Shown: in pieces, positions 26,840 through 37,383 of the stretch
How the letters are laid out: every line of letters begins with the position of its first letter
How positions within the stretch are numbered: the stretch's first letter is position 1
Assembly (NCBI GenBank): GCA_024707075.1
Contig: JANQAK010000003.1
Coordinates: 1 to 64,000, forward strand
Length of the DNA stretch: 64,000 bases
From: Afipia sp.
Lineage (GTDB): Bacteria; Pseudomonadota; Alphaproteobacteria; Rhizobiales; Xanthobacteraceae
Reading direction: 5' to 3'
The notes under the pieces: model-generated
The model's input: only the letters and a program-made list of their open reading frames with translations
What the model was told of the DNA's origin: nothing
The model's database searches: none
Program-made: the position numbers and the translations under genes

Positions 26840-29335
26840 ATGATGGTTCGAATGCGAGTGCTACGGGGCGGCTTGACCGCTGCCCTGATCATGGTTGCTT
26901 TGCCGGTCGCCGCCGTGGCGACGGTGTCGCTCGTGTCGTCTCAAGCCATTGCCCAGACTGCGGCTTCCATTGGCGTTGAAGGTAACCGCCGGATCGAGGC
27001 CGACACCATCCGTTCGTATTTCAAGCCCGGCCCCGACGGCCGTCTGGACAGCGGCCGCATCGATGACGGCCTGAAGGCCCTGATCGAGACCGGACTGTTC
27101 CAGGACGTGAAGATCAACAACGCCGGCGGCCGTCTGGTCGTGGTCGTGGTTGAAAACCCCGTCATTGGACGCGTGGCTTTCGAAGGCAACAAGAAGGTTA
27201 AGGACGAGCAGCTTCAGGCTGAAGTTCAATCGAAGGCGCGCGGAACCCTGTCGCGCGCGATGGTTCAGTCTGATACCGCGCGCATTACCGAGATCTATCG
27301 CCGCAACGGCCGTTACGACGTGAAGGTCGAGCCGAAGATCATCGAGCAGCCGAACAATCGTGTCGATCTGGTCTTCGAAGTCACCGAGGGATCGAAGACC
27401 GTCGTCAAATCCATTGAGTTCGTCGGCAATCAGGCCTTCTCGGCCTATCGCCTCAGGGATCAGATCAAAACCCGCGAGAGCAACTTCCTCAGCTTCCTCG
27501 CCTCCAATGATACGTACGATCCGGATCGCATCGAAGCCGACCGCGATATCCTGCGCCGTTACTATCTGAAGAACGGCTATGCCGACGTTCAGATCGTTGC
27601 GGCACTCACGGAATACGATCCGGCGCGTGGCGGCTTTCTCGTGACCTTCAAGATCGAGGAAGGCCAGCAGTATCGCGTGGGTTCCGTCGAATTCCAGTCG
27701 AGCATCGCGACGCTCGACGCTAACTCGTTCCGTCCGCTTTCCCGCGTCGGCGTCGGCTCGGTCTATAACGCCGAGGCGGTGGAAAAATCCGTCGAGGAAA
27801 TGTCGATCGAGGCCTCGCGCCGCGGTTACGCTTTCGCGACCGTGAAGCCGCGCGGCGACCGCAACTTCGAGGCGCATACTGTTTCGATCGTGTTCGCCAT
27901 CGACGAGGGGCCGCGCACCTATATCGAGCAGATCAATGTTCGCGGAAATACGCGAACCCGCGATTATGTCATTCGCCGCGAGTTCGATATTTCCGAAGGC
28001 GATGCTTACAACCGCGCGCTGGTCGATCGCGCCGAACGCCGCCTCAAGAATCTGGACTACTTCAAGTCCGTGAAGATCGTACCCGAGCCGGGATCGTCGT
28101 CCGATCGCGTGATTCTGAACGTCGATCTCGAAGAGAAATCGACCGGCGACTTCTCGGTATCCGGCGGTTATTCGACGGCCGACGGCCTCCTCGGCGAGGT
28201 CAGCGTCTCGGAGCGAAACCTTCTGGGTCGCGGTCTGTATGCGAAGGCGTCGGTTCAGTATGGACAGCGCACGCAGGGCTATTCGCTGTCGTTCGTCGAG
28301 CCGTATCTACTCGGTTACCGTGTTGCCCTGGGTCTCGATTTTTATCAGCGCAAGCAACTCGCTTCGAGCTACGTGTCCTACGATTCAAAGACGATGGGAT
28401 TCAGCCCGCGCCTCGGCTTCCAGTTGCGCGAGGACTTGAACCTGCAAGTGCGCTACTCGATCTCGCAGCAGGAAATCACGCTGCCATCGTATCTGACGAA
28501 CTGTAATAACAACATCAGCAATACTAGCTTGCCGTTCAATCCAACGCCGGCATATGTTGCTGCCAACCCGGCTGATCCTAATGTGATTGCTGGAGGTTTT
28601 AGCCCACTAATTGGCGGTGTGAATTGCTACAGCGATGGCGAAGCTTCGGTTGCTGTGAAGGAAGGGCTTGCCAGTGGCCCGGTCATCACGTCCGCAGTGG
28701 GATATTCGTTGGCTTACAACACGCTCGACAACAACAAGGACCCAACCAGCGGTATTCTCGCGACCCTTAACCAGGATTTCGCTGGCGTCGGCGGTGACGT
28801 GAGCTACCTCAAGACAACCGGCGACGTGAAGCTCTATACGCCGGTCGTGTCCGACATCATCGGTGTCCTTCGGTTGCAGGGCGGCGTACTGACCGACACC
28901 GGCAAGGGCATCCGCATGATGGATCATTTCCAGATGGGCCCGAACCTCGTCCGAGGCTTCGCACCGGTCGGTATCGGTCCACGCGATATTACCTACGGCA
29001 CGTACAATGACGCTCTCGGCGGCACCAAGTACTGGGGCGCATCGGCTGAGTTGCAGATGCCGTTCTGGTTCCTGCCGAAGGAGGTTGGCCTGAAGGGAGC
29101 GGTCTATGCCGACGCGGGCTCACTGTTCGACTATCAAGGTATAACTTGTCGGACAACGACGCTGGAATGTTTGGCTGTCGGCGCCGACAACGGTCTGATC
29201 CGTACCTCGGTTGGTGTGGGCCTGATCTGGCAGTCGCCGTTTGGACCGCTGCGCTTCGACTACGCGATCCCGCTGACCAAGAGCGTGTATGATCGCACGC
29301 AGGAATTCCGGTTCGGCGGCGGTACTTCATTCTGA
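26840..29335 (+). CDS. bamA: Outer membrane protein assembly factor BamA
   Basis: Core of the BAM complex, inserting beta-barrel proteins. 831 aa. Signal peptide 1-36 (...SSQAIAQ), five POTRA domains from about 40 to 430 (IGVEGNRRIEADTIR, VVENPVIGRVAFEGNKK, SIEFVGNQAFS and others), then a 16-strand barrel with VRGF (NLVRGFAPVGIGPRD) and the terminal Phe of ...RFGGGTSF. I chose ATG 26840 because the signal peptide starts there; the 57-codon upstream extension is unsupported. An extracellular loop at 28490-28640 is visibly AT-richer than the rest and carries two Cys. Confidence 0.95.
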   Translation: MMVRMRVLRGGLTAALIMVALPVAAVATVSLVSSQAIAQTAASIGVEGNRRIEADTIRSYFKPGPDGRLDSGRIDDGLKALIETGLFQDVKINNAGGRLVVVVVENPVIGRVAFEGNKKVKDEQLQAEVQSKARGTLSRAMVQSDTARITEIYRRNGRYDVKVEPKIIEQPNNRVDLVFEVTEGSKTVVKSIEFVGNQAFSAYRLRDQIKTRESNFLSFLASNDTYDPDRIEADRDILRRYYLKNGYADVQIVAALTEYDPARGGFLVTFKIEEGQQYRVGSVEFQSSIATLDANSFRPLSRVGVGSVYNAEAVEKSVEEMSIEASRRGYAFATVKPRGDRNFEAHTVSIVFAIDEGPRTYIEQINVRGNTRTRDYVIRREFDISEGDAYNRALVDRAERRLKNLDYFKSVKIVPEPGSSSDRVILNVDLEEKSTGDFSVSGGYSTADGLLGEVSVSERNLLGRGLYAKASVQYGQRTQGYSLSFVEPYLLGYRVALGLDFYQRKQLASSYVSYDSKTMGFSPRLGFQLREDLNLQVRYSISQQEITLPSYLTNCNNNISNTSLPFNPTPAYVAANPADPNVIAGGFSPLIGGVNCYSDGEASVAVKEGLASGPVITSAVGYSLAYNTLDNNKDPTSGILATLNQDFAGVGGDVSYLKTTGDVKLYTPVVSDIIGVLRLQGGVLTDTGKGIRMMDHFQMGPNLVRGFAPVGIGPRDITYGTYNDALGGTKYWGASAELQMPFWFLPKEVGLKGAVYADAGSLFDYQGITCRTTTLECLAVGADNGLIRTSVGVGLIWQSPFGPLRFDYAIPLTKSVYDRTQEFRFGGGTSF

Positions 29336-29363
29336 GTTCGGGCCGGACTCGCATTTCGCAAAG

Positions 29364-29404
29364 GCGGATACCGGACACACGTTCGGTATCCGCTCGTTCT
29401 TTTA
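29364..29404 (+). terminator. Intrinsic terminator between bamA and lpxD
   Basis: A perfect 10-bp stem GCGGATACCG/CGGTATCCGC with a 10-base loop is followed by TCGTTCTTTT. It should separate part of the bamA transcription from the lpxD-fabZ-lpxA-lpxI-lpxB operon, implying read-through or a promoter between 29405 and 29479. Confidence 0.78.
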
Positions 29405-29479
29405 GTTGCAGGCATTTTCCCTCAGCGCGCCGGTGTTCGAGTCGCGGGAAAGTGCATTTCCCTGACCGCGGCGGGTGGC

Positions 29480-30565
29480 ATGGCGCAGCCGACATTCTTT
29501 AAGCGGCCGTCGCCGGTGACGCTGGCGGATCTGGCCACCCTGACCGGGGCGCAGCTTGCCGACGCGTCCTGCGCGGACCGGGTTGTCGCGGGCACCGCGT
29601 CGCTCGACCGGGCGGGGCCGGGTCACCTGACATTCTGCGAAAGCAAGAAATACGCGACCCAGCTCGAACAGACCCACGCCGGCGCGTGCCTGGTGAACGA
29701 GCGGCTCGAAGGCAGCGTTCCCCCCCATGTTGCGGTTCTGCGCGTCGCGGAGCCTTACCGTGCGTTCGTTGCGGCGATGCGCACCCTTTACCCCGACACG
29801 TTGCGGCCGACCTCGTGGTTCGCCAACAGCGGTGTCGCAGCCGGTGCCGTCGTGCACCCGTCCGCGCATCTTGAGGATGGCGTCGTGGTCGATCCGCTCG
29901 CGGTGGTCGGACCGGACGTCGAAATCGGATCCGGAACCGTGATCGGGTCTGGCGCGGTGATCGGGGCAGGGGTCCGGATCGGCCGGGACTGCACTATCGG
30001 CGCGAATGCGTCGGTGCTTTGCGCGCTGATCGGCAACGATGTCATCATCCATCCGGGCTGCCGGATCGGCCAGGACGGGTTCGGCTATATGATGGGGGCA
30101 AAGGGCCACCTGAAGGTGCCGCAGGCCGGGCGGGTCATCATCCAGAACGGGGTGGAGATCGGCGCCGGCACGACGGTCGACCGGGGCGCTCTCAACGACA
30201 CAGTGATCGGCGAGGGCACCAAGATCGACAACCTCGTCCAGATCGGCCACAACGTCACCATCGGGCGCAACTGCATCGTGGTCAGCCAGAGCGGGATCGC
30301 GGGCAGTTCGACGCTCGGCGACGGCGTCATCCTCGGCGCGCGGATTGGCGTCAGCGATCATGCGACGATCGGTGACGGCGCCCAGATCGCGGCGCGAAGC
30401 AGCGTCGTCGGCGAGGTGCCGGCGGGTGCGCGCTGGGGTGGTTCGCCGGCCAAGCCGATCAAGCAGTTCTTTCGCGAGCTGTTTGAGGTCGAACGTCTGG
30501 GCCGGGAAGGCAGCGCGAAATCGAAATCGAAGCCGTCCGGTTCGGGCGGCGAGGAACAGGCATAA
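29480..30565 (+). CDS. lpxD: UDP-3-O-(3-hydroxyacyl)glucosamine N-acyltransferase
   Basis: Third committed step of lipid A synthesis: adds the N-linked hydroxyacyl chain from acyl-ACP. 361 aa. An N-terminal uridine-binding domain precedes a left-handed beta helix of hexapeptide repeats ([20 protein letters not shown] and so on). The catalytic His is in [14 protein letters not shown] short charged C-terminal tail ([13 protein letters not shown]) follows the family core. ATG 29480 gives [10 protein letters not shown]. Its TAA shares one base with the fabZ ATG. Confidence 0.95.
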   Translation: MAQPTFFKRPSPVTLADLATLTGAQLADASCADRVVAGTASLDRAGPGHLTFCESKKYATQLEQTHAGACLVNERLEGSVPPHVAVLRVAEPYRAFVAAMRTLYPDTLRPTSWFANSGVAAGAVVHPSAHLEDGVVVDPLAVVGPDVEIGSGTVIGSGAVIGAGVRIGRDCTIGANASVLCALIGNDVIIHPGCRIGQDGFGYMMGAKGHLKVPQAGRVIIQNGVEIGAGTTVDRGALNDTVIGEGTKIDNLVQIGHNVTIGRNCIVVSQSGIAGSSTLGDGVILGARIGVSDHATIGDGAQIAARSSVVGEVPAGARWGGSPAKPIKQFFRELFEVERLGREGSAKSKSKPSGSGGEEQA

Positions 30566-31023
30566 TGGACGAGCAGGCGCCAATCACCATCGAGGCCGTG
30601 GACATCGGGCAGATCCTGAAGACGCTGCCGCATCGCTATCCCATGCTCCTGATCGATCGGGTGATCGACATCCGCAAGGATTTCAGCGGGATCGGCATCA
30701 AGAATGTCTCGGCCAACGAGCCGCAGTTTCAGGGACACTTTCCCAACCGTCCGATTTACCCGGGCGTGCTGATGATCGAGGGGATGGCGCAGACCGCGGG
30801 CGTGATCGGCATGCTGTCGACCGAAACCGACCGGCCGACGGCGGTGTATTTCCTGACCATCGACAAATGCAAGTTCCGCAAGCCGACGGGGCCGGGCGAC
30901 ATCATCCATTATCATATGAAGCTGGTCACGCGGCGGCGGGACATGTGGTGGTTTCACGGTGACGCCAAGGTCAACGGCGAAATCGTCGCCCAGGCCGACG
31001 TCGGCGCAATGCTGGCCGACTGA
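30565..31023 (+). CDS. fabZ: 3-hydroxyacyl-ACP dehydratase FabZ
   Basis: Dehydrates 3-hydroxyacyl-ACP in fatty-acid elongation and competes with LpxA/LpxD for hydroxyacyl-ACP, which explains its place here. 152 aa, hot-dog fold. The catalytic His is in [13 protein letters not shown] and the catalytic Glu in [30 protein letters not shown] is conserved. The start overlaps lpxD by one base. The 161-base gap before lpxA has no gene. Confidence 0.96.
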   Translation: MDEQAPITIEAVDIGQILKTLPHRYPMLLIDRVIDIRKDFSGIGIKNVSANEPQFQGHFPNRPIYPGVLMIEGMAQTAGVIGMLSTETDRPTAVYFLTIDKCKFRKPTGPGDIIHYHMKLVTRRRDMWWFHGDAKVNGEIVAQADVGAMLAD

Positions 31024-31184
31024 GTCCGTTTTTGACGATGCGCACGTCATCATGCGTAACAATTCATGACCACATTTGTGCCGCCAATCGCCTAAGCGGT
31101 GGGTGGGGTTGAGTTATAAAATTGTCATGTCATTCGCGGGAGCAGGTTTCCTGCCGCGTGAAGGGAGCTGACACGAGGGGCTGA

Positions 31185-32015
31185 ATGAGCAAGATTGATC
31201 CAACCGCGCGGATAGAGGACGGAGCCGTCATCGGCGAGGACGTCTCGATCGGACCCTACTGCATCGTCGGAGCGAACGTGACGATCGGCCCGGGCTGTAC
31301 GCTGCATGCTCATGTCAACGTCACGGGTCATACCACGCTTGGCGGCGGCTGCACGGTGTTTCCGTTCGCCTCGCTCGGGACCGCGCCACAGGATATCAGT
31401 TACCGCGGCGAGCCGACAACGCTCGAGATCGGCGAAGGCTGTACTATTCGCGAAAGCGTGACCATGAACGTCGGCACCGTCAAGGGCGGCGGCAAGACCC
31501 GCGTCGGCAAGCGCGGTTTCTTCATGGCCTACTCGCATATCGGCCACGACTGCATCGTCGGCAACGACGTGATCTTCGTAAACAACGCGACCCTCGGCGG
31601 TCACTGCGAGATCGGGGATTTTGTCTATGTCGGCGGGCTGTCGGCGGCTCATCAGTTCGTTCGCATCGGACACCAGGCGATGATCGGCGGAGTCTCCGGT
31701 CTGCGGCATGACGTTATTCCGTATGGCCTTGCGAGCGGTCAGTTCGCGCATCTGGAAGGCCTGAACGTCGTTGGCATGCGCCGGCGCGGGTTTACTCACA
31801 AGCGCTTGCAGGTGGTGCGTGACTTCTACCAGCAGCTCTTTCACGGCGGCGGTATCTTCGCCGAGCGGCTCGAGGCGTTGCGGCCGATGGCGAGTGAGGA
31901 TCCCGCAATCTCTGAAATTCTCACCTTCATCGACGGCGGCGACAAACGTCCGATTTGCATGGCGCATAACAATCCCAACAAGTCGACCGAGCGCGCCCAC
32001 CTCGAACACCGATGA
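31185..32015 (+). CDS. lpxA: Acyl-ACP--UDP-N-acetylglucosamine O-acyltransferase
   Basis: First step of lipid A synthesis. 276 aa. The N-terminal left-handed beta helix is built from hexapeptides (IGEDVSIGPYCIVGANVTIG). The active-site region is MAYSHIGHDCIVGNDVIFVNNATLGGH, with the catalytic His in SHIGHD. The C-terminal helical domain ends ...THLEHR-like TERAHLEHR. ATG 31185 is preceded by GAGGGG. Its TGA overlaps the lpxI ATG (ATGA). Confidence 0.96.
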   Translation: MSKIDPTARIEDGAVIGEDVSIGPYCIVGANVTIGPGCTLHAHVNVTGHTTLGGGCTVFPFASLGTAPQDISYRGEPTTLEIGEGCTIRESVTMNVGTVKGGGKTRVGKRGFFMAYSHIGHDCIVGNDVIFVNNATLGGHCEIGDFVYVGGLSAAHQFVRIGHQAMIGGVSGLRHDVIPYGLASGQFAHLEGLNVVGMRRRGFTHKRLQVVRDFYQQLFHGGGIFAERLEALRPMASEDPAISEILTFIDGGDKRPICMAHNNPNKSTERAHLEHR

Positions 32016-32866
32016 CGACACCTCTCGCAATATCCTCGACGGTCGGCATCATTGCGGGAAGCGGTGTGCTGCCGTTTTCGGTTGCGGAACTGCTGAGAGC
32101 GCGAGGGATCGCGCCATTTCTGTTTGCCGTCCGTGGCTTCTGCGATCCGGTCCGCGTGGCGCAGTTCCCGCACCACTGGGTGGCGCTGGGCCAAGTTGGC
32201 CGGCTGACGCGCCTGATGCGATCCGAAGGCTGCCGCGACATCGTCTTCATCGGCGGGGCGGTGAGGCCTGCGCTGTCCGACATTCGCCTGGACTGGGGCA
32301 CGGTGCGCGCCCTGCCTGCGATTGCCGCGGCACTGCGCGGCGGCGACGATCATCTGCTATTGGGCGTTAGCCGCATTTTCGAGCGGCACGGCTTTCGCGT
32401 TGTCGGCATCCAGGATGTCGCTCCGGAGTTGCTGATGCCGGAAGGCAGCATCACGCGCCTGACGCCTGATGCCGATGCTCTGGCCGACATCGCGAGAGGG
32501 CGTGACCTGATGCGCGCCCTCAGTCCCTTCGACGTCGGCCAGGCGGTGGTCGTCATCGACGGCCATGTGGTCGCGGTCGAGGACATCGAGGGCACCGACG
32601 GGCTTCTGGCGCGGGTCGCGCGGCTGCGTCAGGAGAAGCGAATTCGCGCCAAGCCGGGGCGCGGCGTGCTGGTGAAGATGCCGAAGACCACTCAGGATCT
32701 GCGGTTCGATCTTCCGACGCTCGGCCCGAAGACCATCGAAGGTCTCGTCGCAGCCGGGCTTGCGGGTATCGCCATCGTCGCCGGACATACGCTCGTCGCC
32801 GAGGCGGATGTGATGACCGCGAAGGCCAATCAGGCCGGGCTGTTCGTCACGGGACTGCCGCAGTGA
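32012..32866 (+). CDS. lpxI: UDP-2,3-diacylglucosamine pyrophosphatase LpxI (DUF1009)
   Basis: Hydrolyses UDP-2,3-diacylglucosamine to lipid X and UMP; LpxI replaces LpxH in alphaproteobacteria. 284 aa. Visible are IIAGSGVLPFSVAELL at the N-terminus, GGDDHLLLGVSRIFERHGF in the middle, and the C-terminal DLPTLGPKTIEGLVAAGLAGIAI with the catalytic-domain segment AGHTLVAEADVM. It overlaps lpxA by four bases and lpxB by four (GTGA), giving a tightly coupled operon. Confidence 0.94.
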   Translation: MTTPLAISSTVGIIAGSGVLPFSVAELLRARGIAPFLFAVRGFCDPVRVAQFPHHWVALGQVGRLTRLMRSEGCRDIVFIGGAVRPALSDIRLDWGTVRALPAIAAALRGGDDHLLLGVSRIFERHGFRVVGIQDVAPELLMPEGSITRLTPDADALADIARGRDLMRALSPFDVGQAVVVIDGHVVAVEDIEGTDGLLARVARLRQEKRIRAKPGRGVLVKMPKTTQDLRFDLPTLGPKTIEGLVAAGLAGIAIVAGHTLVAEADVMTAKANQAGLFVTGLPQ

Positions 32867-34032
32867 GCGCGCGCGCCGCCGATGCGCCCCGGACGATATT
32901 CTTGATTGCTGCGGAAGAATCCGGCGACCGGCTCGGCGCGGGGCTGATGATCGCCTTGCGCGAACGGCTCGGACCGTCCGTGAAACTGGTCGGCATCGGC
33001 GGCCGTCACATGGCGGAGCAGGGACTCGTGTCGCTGGTTTCGATCGACGAGTTGTCGATCATCGGCTTCATGGCGATCCCAAAGAAATTGCCGTTGATCC
33101 TGCGGCGCATCCGCGAGGCAACCGGCGCGGTGCTGAACGAGCGCCCCGACGTTCTGGTCATTATCGACAGCCCTGATTTCACCCATCGCGTGGCGCGGCG
33201 CGTGCGTGCCCGTGATCCATCGATTCCTGTCGTCAACTATGTGTCTCCGACGGTGTGGGTCTGGCGCGGGGGCCGCGCGAAGAAAATGCGCGCCTATGTC
33301 GACCGGGTTCTCGCGGTATTGCCGTTCGAGCCCGAGGTTCACCGCCGGCTCCGCGGACCACCGTGTACCTATGTCGGTCATCCTCTGCTGGAAGATATCG
33401 ATGCGCTGCGGCCGAATGCGCAGGAACTGGCGCGCAGGACCGCCCCGCCGCCGCTGCTTCTGGTGCTGCCCGGAAGCCGCCGCAGCGAGATCAAGCGCAA
33501 CATGGCGATCTTCGGCGAAACGCTGCGTCTGTTGCGCGATCAGGGCGTGACGTTCGAGCCGGTGCTGCCGACCGTGCCAGATTTGCTGGAGAGCGTCCGC
33601 GCCGCCGCGGAAGGCTGGCCCGTACAGCCGAGGATCGTCGTCAGCGACAGCGACAAGAAGGCCGCGTTCCGGACCGCCCGCGCGGCTCTGGCGAAATCCG
33701 GGACGGTGACGCTTGAACTGGCGCTCGCCGGCGTGCCGATGGTGACGGCCTATCGCGTCACCGGGATCGAGGCGTTTATTGCGCGGCGCGTGATCCAGAC
33801 CTCGTCGATCATCCTTGCCAATCTCATTCTCGGCGAGAACGTGGTGCCGGAATTCCTGCAACAGGATTTCACGGCGGAGAAACTTGCGCCGGCCTTGCGC
33901 GATATTCTCGGCGACACGCCGGCGCGGCAACGGCAGGTGGACGCCTTCGCCCGTCTGGAAGGGATCATGTCCACTCGCGGTAAACGGCCGAGCGAACTTG
34001 CCGCGGATGGTGTGATCGCGACATTGCGCTGA
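32863..34032 (+). CDS. lpxB: Lipid-A-disaccharide synthase
   Basis: Glycosyltransferase (family 19) joining lipid X to UDP-diacylglucosamine at the inner membrane. 389 aa from GTG 32863. Motifs: IAAEESGDRLGA near the N-terminus, GIGGRHMAEQGL, VIIDSPDFTHRVARRVR, YVSPTVWVWRGGRAKKM, LPGSRRSEIKRN, and the acceptor/donor segment AKSGTVTLELALAGVPMVTAYR. It is last in the lpx operon and followed by a palindromic repeat region. Confidence 0.96.
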   Translation: MSARAADAPRTIFLIAAEESGDRLGAGLMIALRERLGPSVKLVGIGGRHMAEQGLVSLVSIDELSIIGFMAIPKKLPLILRRIREATGAVLNERPDVLVIIDSPDFTHRVARRVRARDPSIPVVNYVSPTVWVWRGGRAKKMRAYVDRVLAVLPFEPEVHRRLRGPPCTYVGHPLLEDIDALRPNAQELARRTAPPPLLLVLPGSRRSEIKRNMAIFGETLRLLRDQGVTFEPVLPTVPDLLESVRAAAEGWPVQPRIVVSDSDKKAAFRTARAALAKSGTVTLELALAGVPMVTAYRVTGIEAFIARRVIQTSSIILANLILGENVVPEFLQQDFTAEKLAPALRDILGDTPARQRQVDAFARLEGIMSTRGKRPSELAADGVIATLR

Positions 34033-34070
34033 CGCGTGATGGTTTAGATTGCGCGAGAAGCTCCGCCCAT

Positions 34071-34169
34071 CATCCTGAGGTGCGAGCTCTTGCGAGCCGC
34101 GAAGGATGACGCGTCATATGCCGTCGCCCTTCGAGGCCTCCGCTTCGCTTCGGCACCTCAGGGTGACGG
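34071..34169. repeat. Tandem palindromic element (CATCCTGAGGTGC family), copy 1
   Basis: Two hairpins side by side. CATCCTGAGGTGCGAGC...GAGCCGCGAAGGATGACG is followed by CCGTCGCCCTTCGAGG...CACCTCAGGGTGACGG. CCTGAGGTGC and GCACCTCAGG pair across the whole unit. A shorter relative is at 58145-58194. It fills the gap between the convergent lpxB and gltA. Confidence 0.8.
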
Positions 34170-34190
34170 CGCGTTGCGCTTGCCATGCCC

Positions 34191-34221
34191 AAACAAAAAA
34201 GGCCGGTGCATTGCACCGGCC
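34191..34221 (-). terminator. Intrinsic terminator of gltA
   Basis: On the minus strand, a stem GGCCGGTGCA/TGCACCGGCC around a tiny loop is followed by TTTTTTGTTT. It starts 27 bases after the gltA stop. Confidence 0.88.
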
Positions 34222-34247
34222 TCTCTGTTTCTGCGAGCGAAGCGCGC

Positions 34248-35552
34248 TTACTTGCGCTTGTCGATCCCGACGTAATCGCGCGTCGTGGCGCCTGAGTAAA
34301 GCTGGCGTGGACGGCCGATCTTCTGCTGCGGGTCCTGGATCATCTCGCTCCACTGGCTGATCCAGCCCACGGTGCGCGCGACCGCGAACAGCACGGTGAA
34401 CATCGATGTCGGGAAGCCCATCGCCTTGAGCGTAATGCCCGAATAGAAATCGACGTTCGGGTAGAGCTTGCGCTGGATGAAATACTCGTCGCTCAGCGCG
34501 ATCTTCTCAAGCTCAAGCGCGATCGGGAGCAGCGGATCGTTGGCGTGGCCGGTCTCCTTCAGCACCTTGTGGCACATCTGCTGCATGATCTTGGCGCGCG
34601 GATCGTAGTTTTTGTAGACGCGGTGGCCGAATCCCATCAGGCGGACGGTGCTGTTCTTGTCCTTCACCTTGGCGATAAATTCCGGAATCTTGTCGACGCT
34701 GCCGATCTCGGCCAGCATCTGCAACGCGGCTTCGTTGGCGCCGCCGTGCGCCGGTCCCCACAGGCAGGCGATGCCGGCGGCGATACAGGCGAACGGATTG
34801 GCGCCCGACGATCCGGCGATGCGCACCGTCGAAGTCGATGCGTTCTGCTCGTGGTCGGCATGCAGGATAAAGATCTTGTCCAGCGCTTCGGCGAGCACCG
34901 GGTTGATCTTGTAATCCTCGCACGGCACGGCGAAGCACATGTTGAGGAAGTTCGCAGCAAAGCTGAGCGAGTTCTTCGGATACACGAACGGCTGGCCGAC
35001 GTTGTATTTATAGGCCATCGCGGCCAGCGTCGGAATCTTCGCGATCATGCGCATGGAAGCGATCATGCGCTGCGTCGGATCGGAGATGTCGGTAGAGTCG
35101 TTATAGAAAGCGGCCAGCGCGCCGACCGATGCGACCATGACCGCCATCGGATGCGCGTCGCGCCGGAAGCCCTGGAAGAAGCGGGCCATCTGTTCGTGAA
35201 CCATCGTGTGACGGGTCACGCGATCGTCGAAGTCTTGCTTCTGGGCCTTTGTGGGAAGCTCACCGTAGAGAAGCAGATAGCAGGTTTCGAGGAAGTCGCC
35301 TTTCTCGGCGAGCTGTTCGATCGGATAGCCGCGATAAAGAAGAATGCCGGCGTCGCCGTCGATGTAGGTGATCTTGGAGTCGCAACTGCCGGTGGAGGTG
35401 AAGCCCGGATCGTAAGTGAACATCCCGGTCTGGGCATAGAGCTTGCTGATGTCGATGACATCGGGCCCGACGGAGCCGCTCAGGACCGGGAAATCGACGG
35501 TCTTCCCTTCGACCGTCAGCGTGGCTTTTTTGGTGTTGGTCTTTGCATCCAT
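34248..35552 (-). CDS. gltA: Citrate synthase (type II)
   Basis: Condenses acetyl-CoA and oxaloacetate at the entry of the TCA cycle. 434 aa, the Gram-negative hexameric, NADH-sensitive size class. The oxaloacetate His region is [15 protein letters not shown], followed by [12 protein letters not shown], the catalytic [14 protein letters not shown], and the Arg-containing [18 protein letters not shown] chose ATG 35552 ([12 protein letters not shown]) because the 11 codons upstream in the track ORF look like leader. It lies downstream of gltX on the same strand with its own 170-base leader, so it probably has a separate promoter. Confidence 0.96.
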   Translation of the reverse strand: MDAKTNTKKATLTVEGKTVDFPVLSGSVGPDVIDISKLYAQTGMFTYDPGFTSTGSCDSKITYIDGDAGILLYRGYPIEQLAEKGDFLETCYLLLYGELPTKAQKQDFDDRVTRHTMVHEQMARFFQGFRRDAHPMAVMVASVGALAAFYNDSTDISDPTQRMIASMRMIAKIPTLAAMAYKYNVGQPFVYPKNSLSFAANFLNMCFAVPCEDYKINPVLAEALDKIFILHADHEQNASTSTVRIAGSSGANPFACIAAGIACLWGPAHGGANEAALQMLAEIGSVDKIPEFIAKVKDKNSTVRLMGFGHRVYKNYDPRAKIMQQMCHKVLKETGHANDPLLPIALELEKIALSDEYFIQRKLYPNVDFYSGITLKAMGFPTSMFTVLFAVARTVGWISQWSEMIQDPQQKIGRPRQLYSGATTRDYVGIDKRK

Positions 35553-35722
35553 CGTGAAGTCCCCGGTGAGTGTTGCGCAGGGCAAGAAGCGATGCTTACG
35601 GGCGTCATATAGCGACGTAAGCGTTTTGTTCCAGAAGCGTGGCTCAAATGGGTAGCTTATTGCTGTGTGCGCTGCAAGATAGGCCGTCTCAACCCAAAGT
35701 TGGGGCAGCCTTGCGCTGGCGA

Positions 35723-37150
35723 TTACGCTCCGGACGCCTGATCTTGCAGGCGTTCCAGGCAGGTTTGCCGCCCCAGCACGGCCAGAACGTCGAAGATGCC
35801 GGGCGAGGTGGTCCGGCCGGTCAAAGCGACACGTAACGGCTGCGCGATCGCCCCGAGCTTGAGGTTATTTTGCTCCGCGAAACTGCGCATCGCGGCTTCG
35901 GTGGTGGCAGCGGCCCAGGGCGTGACCGGCTCCAGCGCGGCCCGGAGTTTCCCGATCAGTTGCCGCGTCTCAGGCGTCAGCACCGCCGCCGCTTTCGGTT
36001 CGAGCGCGAGCGGACGCTCGGCAAAAATGAACTGCGCGCTGTCGATCAGTTCGATCAGCGTTTTGGCGCGTTCTTTCAGGCCCGGCATGGCGGCCAGCAG
36101 TTGCGCGCGGTTGGTATCATTTAGCTTGCTGCGGATATCGGCCCCGCCGGGAACGAATTGCAGCACATCCTCGAAGCTCGCCAGCAGCGCCTTGTCGTCG
36201 GCATTGCGGATATAGTGGCCGTTGAGGTTTTCGAGCTTGGCGAAATCGAACCGCGCCGCCGAGCGGCCGATGGCCGGCAGGTCGAATTCCTTAATCATCT
36301 CCTCGGTGGAGAAAATCTCCTGATCGCCGTGGCTCCAGCCGAGCCTCACGAGATAGTTACGCAGCGCCTCGGGCAGGTAGCCCATGGCGCGATAAGCATC
36401 GACGCCAAGGGCGCCGTGGCGCTTCGACAGCTTCGATCCGTCCGGGCCGTGGATCAAAGGAATGTGAGACATCACCGGCACGTCCCAGCCGAGCGCATCG
36501 TAAATATGTTTCTGGCGCGCGGCGTTGATGAGGTGGTCGTCGCCGCGAATGACATGGGTGATCTCCATGTCGTGATCGTCGACCACCACCGCCAGCATGT
36601 AGGTCGGGTTGCCGTCCGAGCGCAGCAGCACGAGGTCGTCGAAGTTCTCGTTTTGCCAGACCACGCGGCCCTGCACCTGATCCTCGATCACGGTCTCGCC
36701 GGTCTGCGGGGCGCGCAGCCGGATCACTGGCTTGACGCCGGGCGGGGCTTCGGACGGATCGCGGTCGCGCCAGCGTCCGTCATAGCGCATGGCGCGGCCT
36801 TCGGCCTTGGCAGCCTCACGCATTTGCGTCAGTTCCTCGGCCGATGCGTAGCAGTAGTAGGCCTTGCCGGCGGCGAGAAGCTGCTCGGCAACCTCCCGGT
36901 GCCGGGCGGCGCGGGTGAACTGATAGACCGTCTCGCCGTCCCATTCGATGCCGAGCCATTTCAGGCCGTCGAGAATGGCGTCGATGGCGGCGTCGGTGGA
37001 GCGCTCGCGATCGGTATCCTCGATCCGCAGCAGCATCTTCCCGCCGCGCCCGCGCGCATAGAGCCAGTTGAACAGGGCGGTGCGCGCCCCGCCGATATGC
37101 AGGAAGCCGGTGGGCGAGGGCGCGAAGCGGGTGACGACGGGTTTGGTCAT
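35723..37150 (-). CDS. gltX: Glutamyl-tRNA synthetase
   Basis: Class I synthetase. 475 aa. The HIGH motif is in [22 protein letters not shown], the KMSKS equivalent is [10 protein letters not shown], and FNYRR-like binding residues and a C-terminal alpha-helical anticodon cage follow. ATG 37150 was chosen; a TTG four codons upstream is in frame. Since glnS is encoded next door, this enzyme may be discriminating toward tRNA-Glu, though that cannot be read from sequence. It is divergent from glnS across the composite palindrome. Confidence 0.95.
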   Translation of the reverse strand: MTKPVVTRFAPSPTGFLHIGGARTALFNWLYARGRGGKMLLRIEDTDRERSTDAAIDAILDGLKWLGIEWDGETVYQFTRAARHREVAEQLLAAGKAYYCYASAEELTQMREAAKAEGRAMRYDGRWRDRDPSEAPPGVKPVIRLRAPQTGETVIEDQVQGRVVWQNENFDDLVLLRSDGNPTYMLAVVVDDHDMEITHVIRGDDHLINAARQKHIYDALGWDVPVMSHIPLIHGPDGSKLSKRHGALGVDAYRAMGYLPEALRNYLVRLGWSHGDQEIFSTEEMIKEFDLPAIGRSAARFDFAKLENLNGHYIRNADDKALLASFEDVLQFVPGGADIRSKLNDTNRAQLLAAMPGLKERAKTLIELIDSAQFIFAERPLALEPKAAAVLTPETRQLIGKLRAALEPVTPWAAATTEAAMRSFAEQNNLKLGAIAQPLRVALTGRTTSPGIFDVLAVLGRQTCLERLQDQASGA

Positions 37151-37383
37151 GGTGGCGGTCAATGGTCCCGGGATTGTTACCGGCGGGCGTGTATCACAAC
37201 GCTATCGGACTGTCTCAGAACGAATTGAGCAGGGTTATCGCCAGCCTTACGAGCCGGTGGGGGAACCTGCGTTGTCCGGCGGAGGGCGCGGAAGGCTGTT
37301 TTGACCCGGAAGGCGCGCGGCCGGAAAGCGCGCGGTACCCTCGCACAGGTCTTGGCGCGGCCTCTTGGATTTGGCACATAGGC

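Noticed and set aside
34090-34360. Plus-strand ORFs after lpxB
   Set aside because: They read through the palindromic repeat and the gltA terminator and end in gltA antisense.
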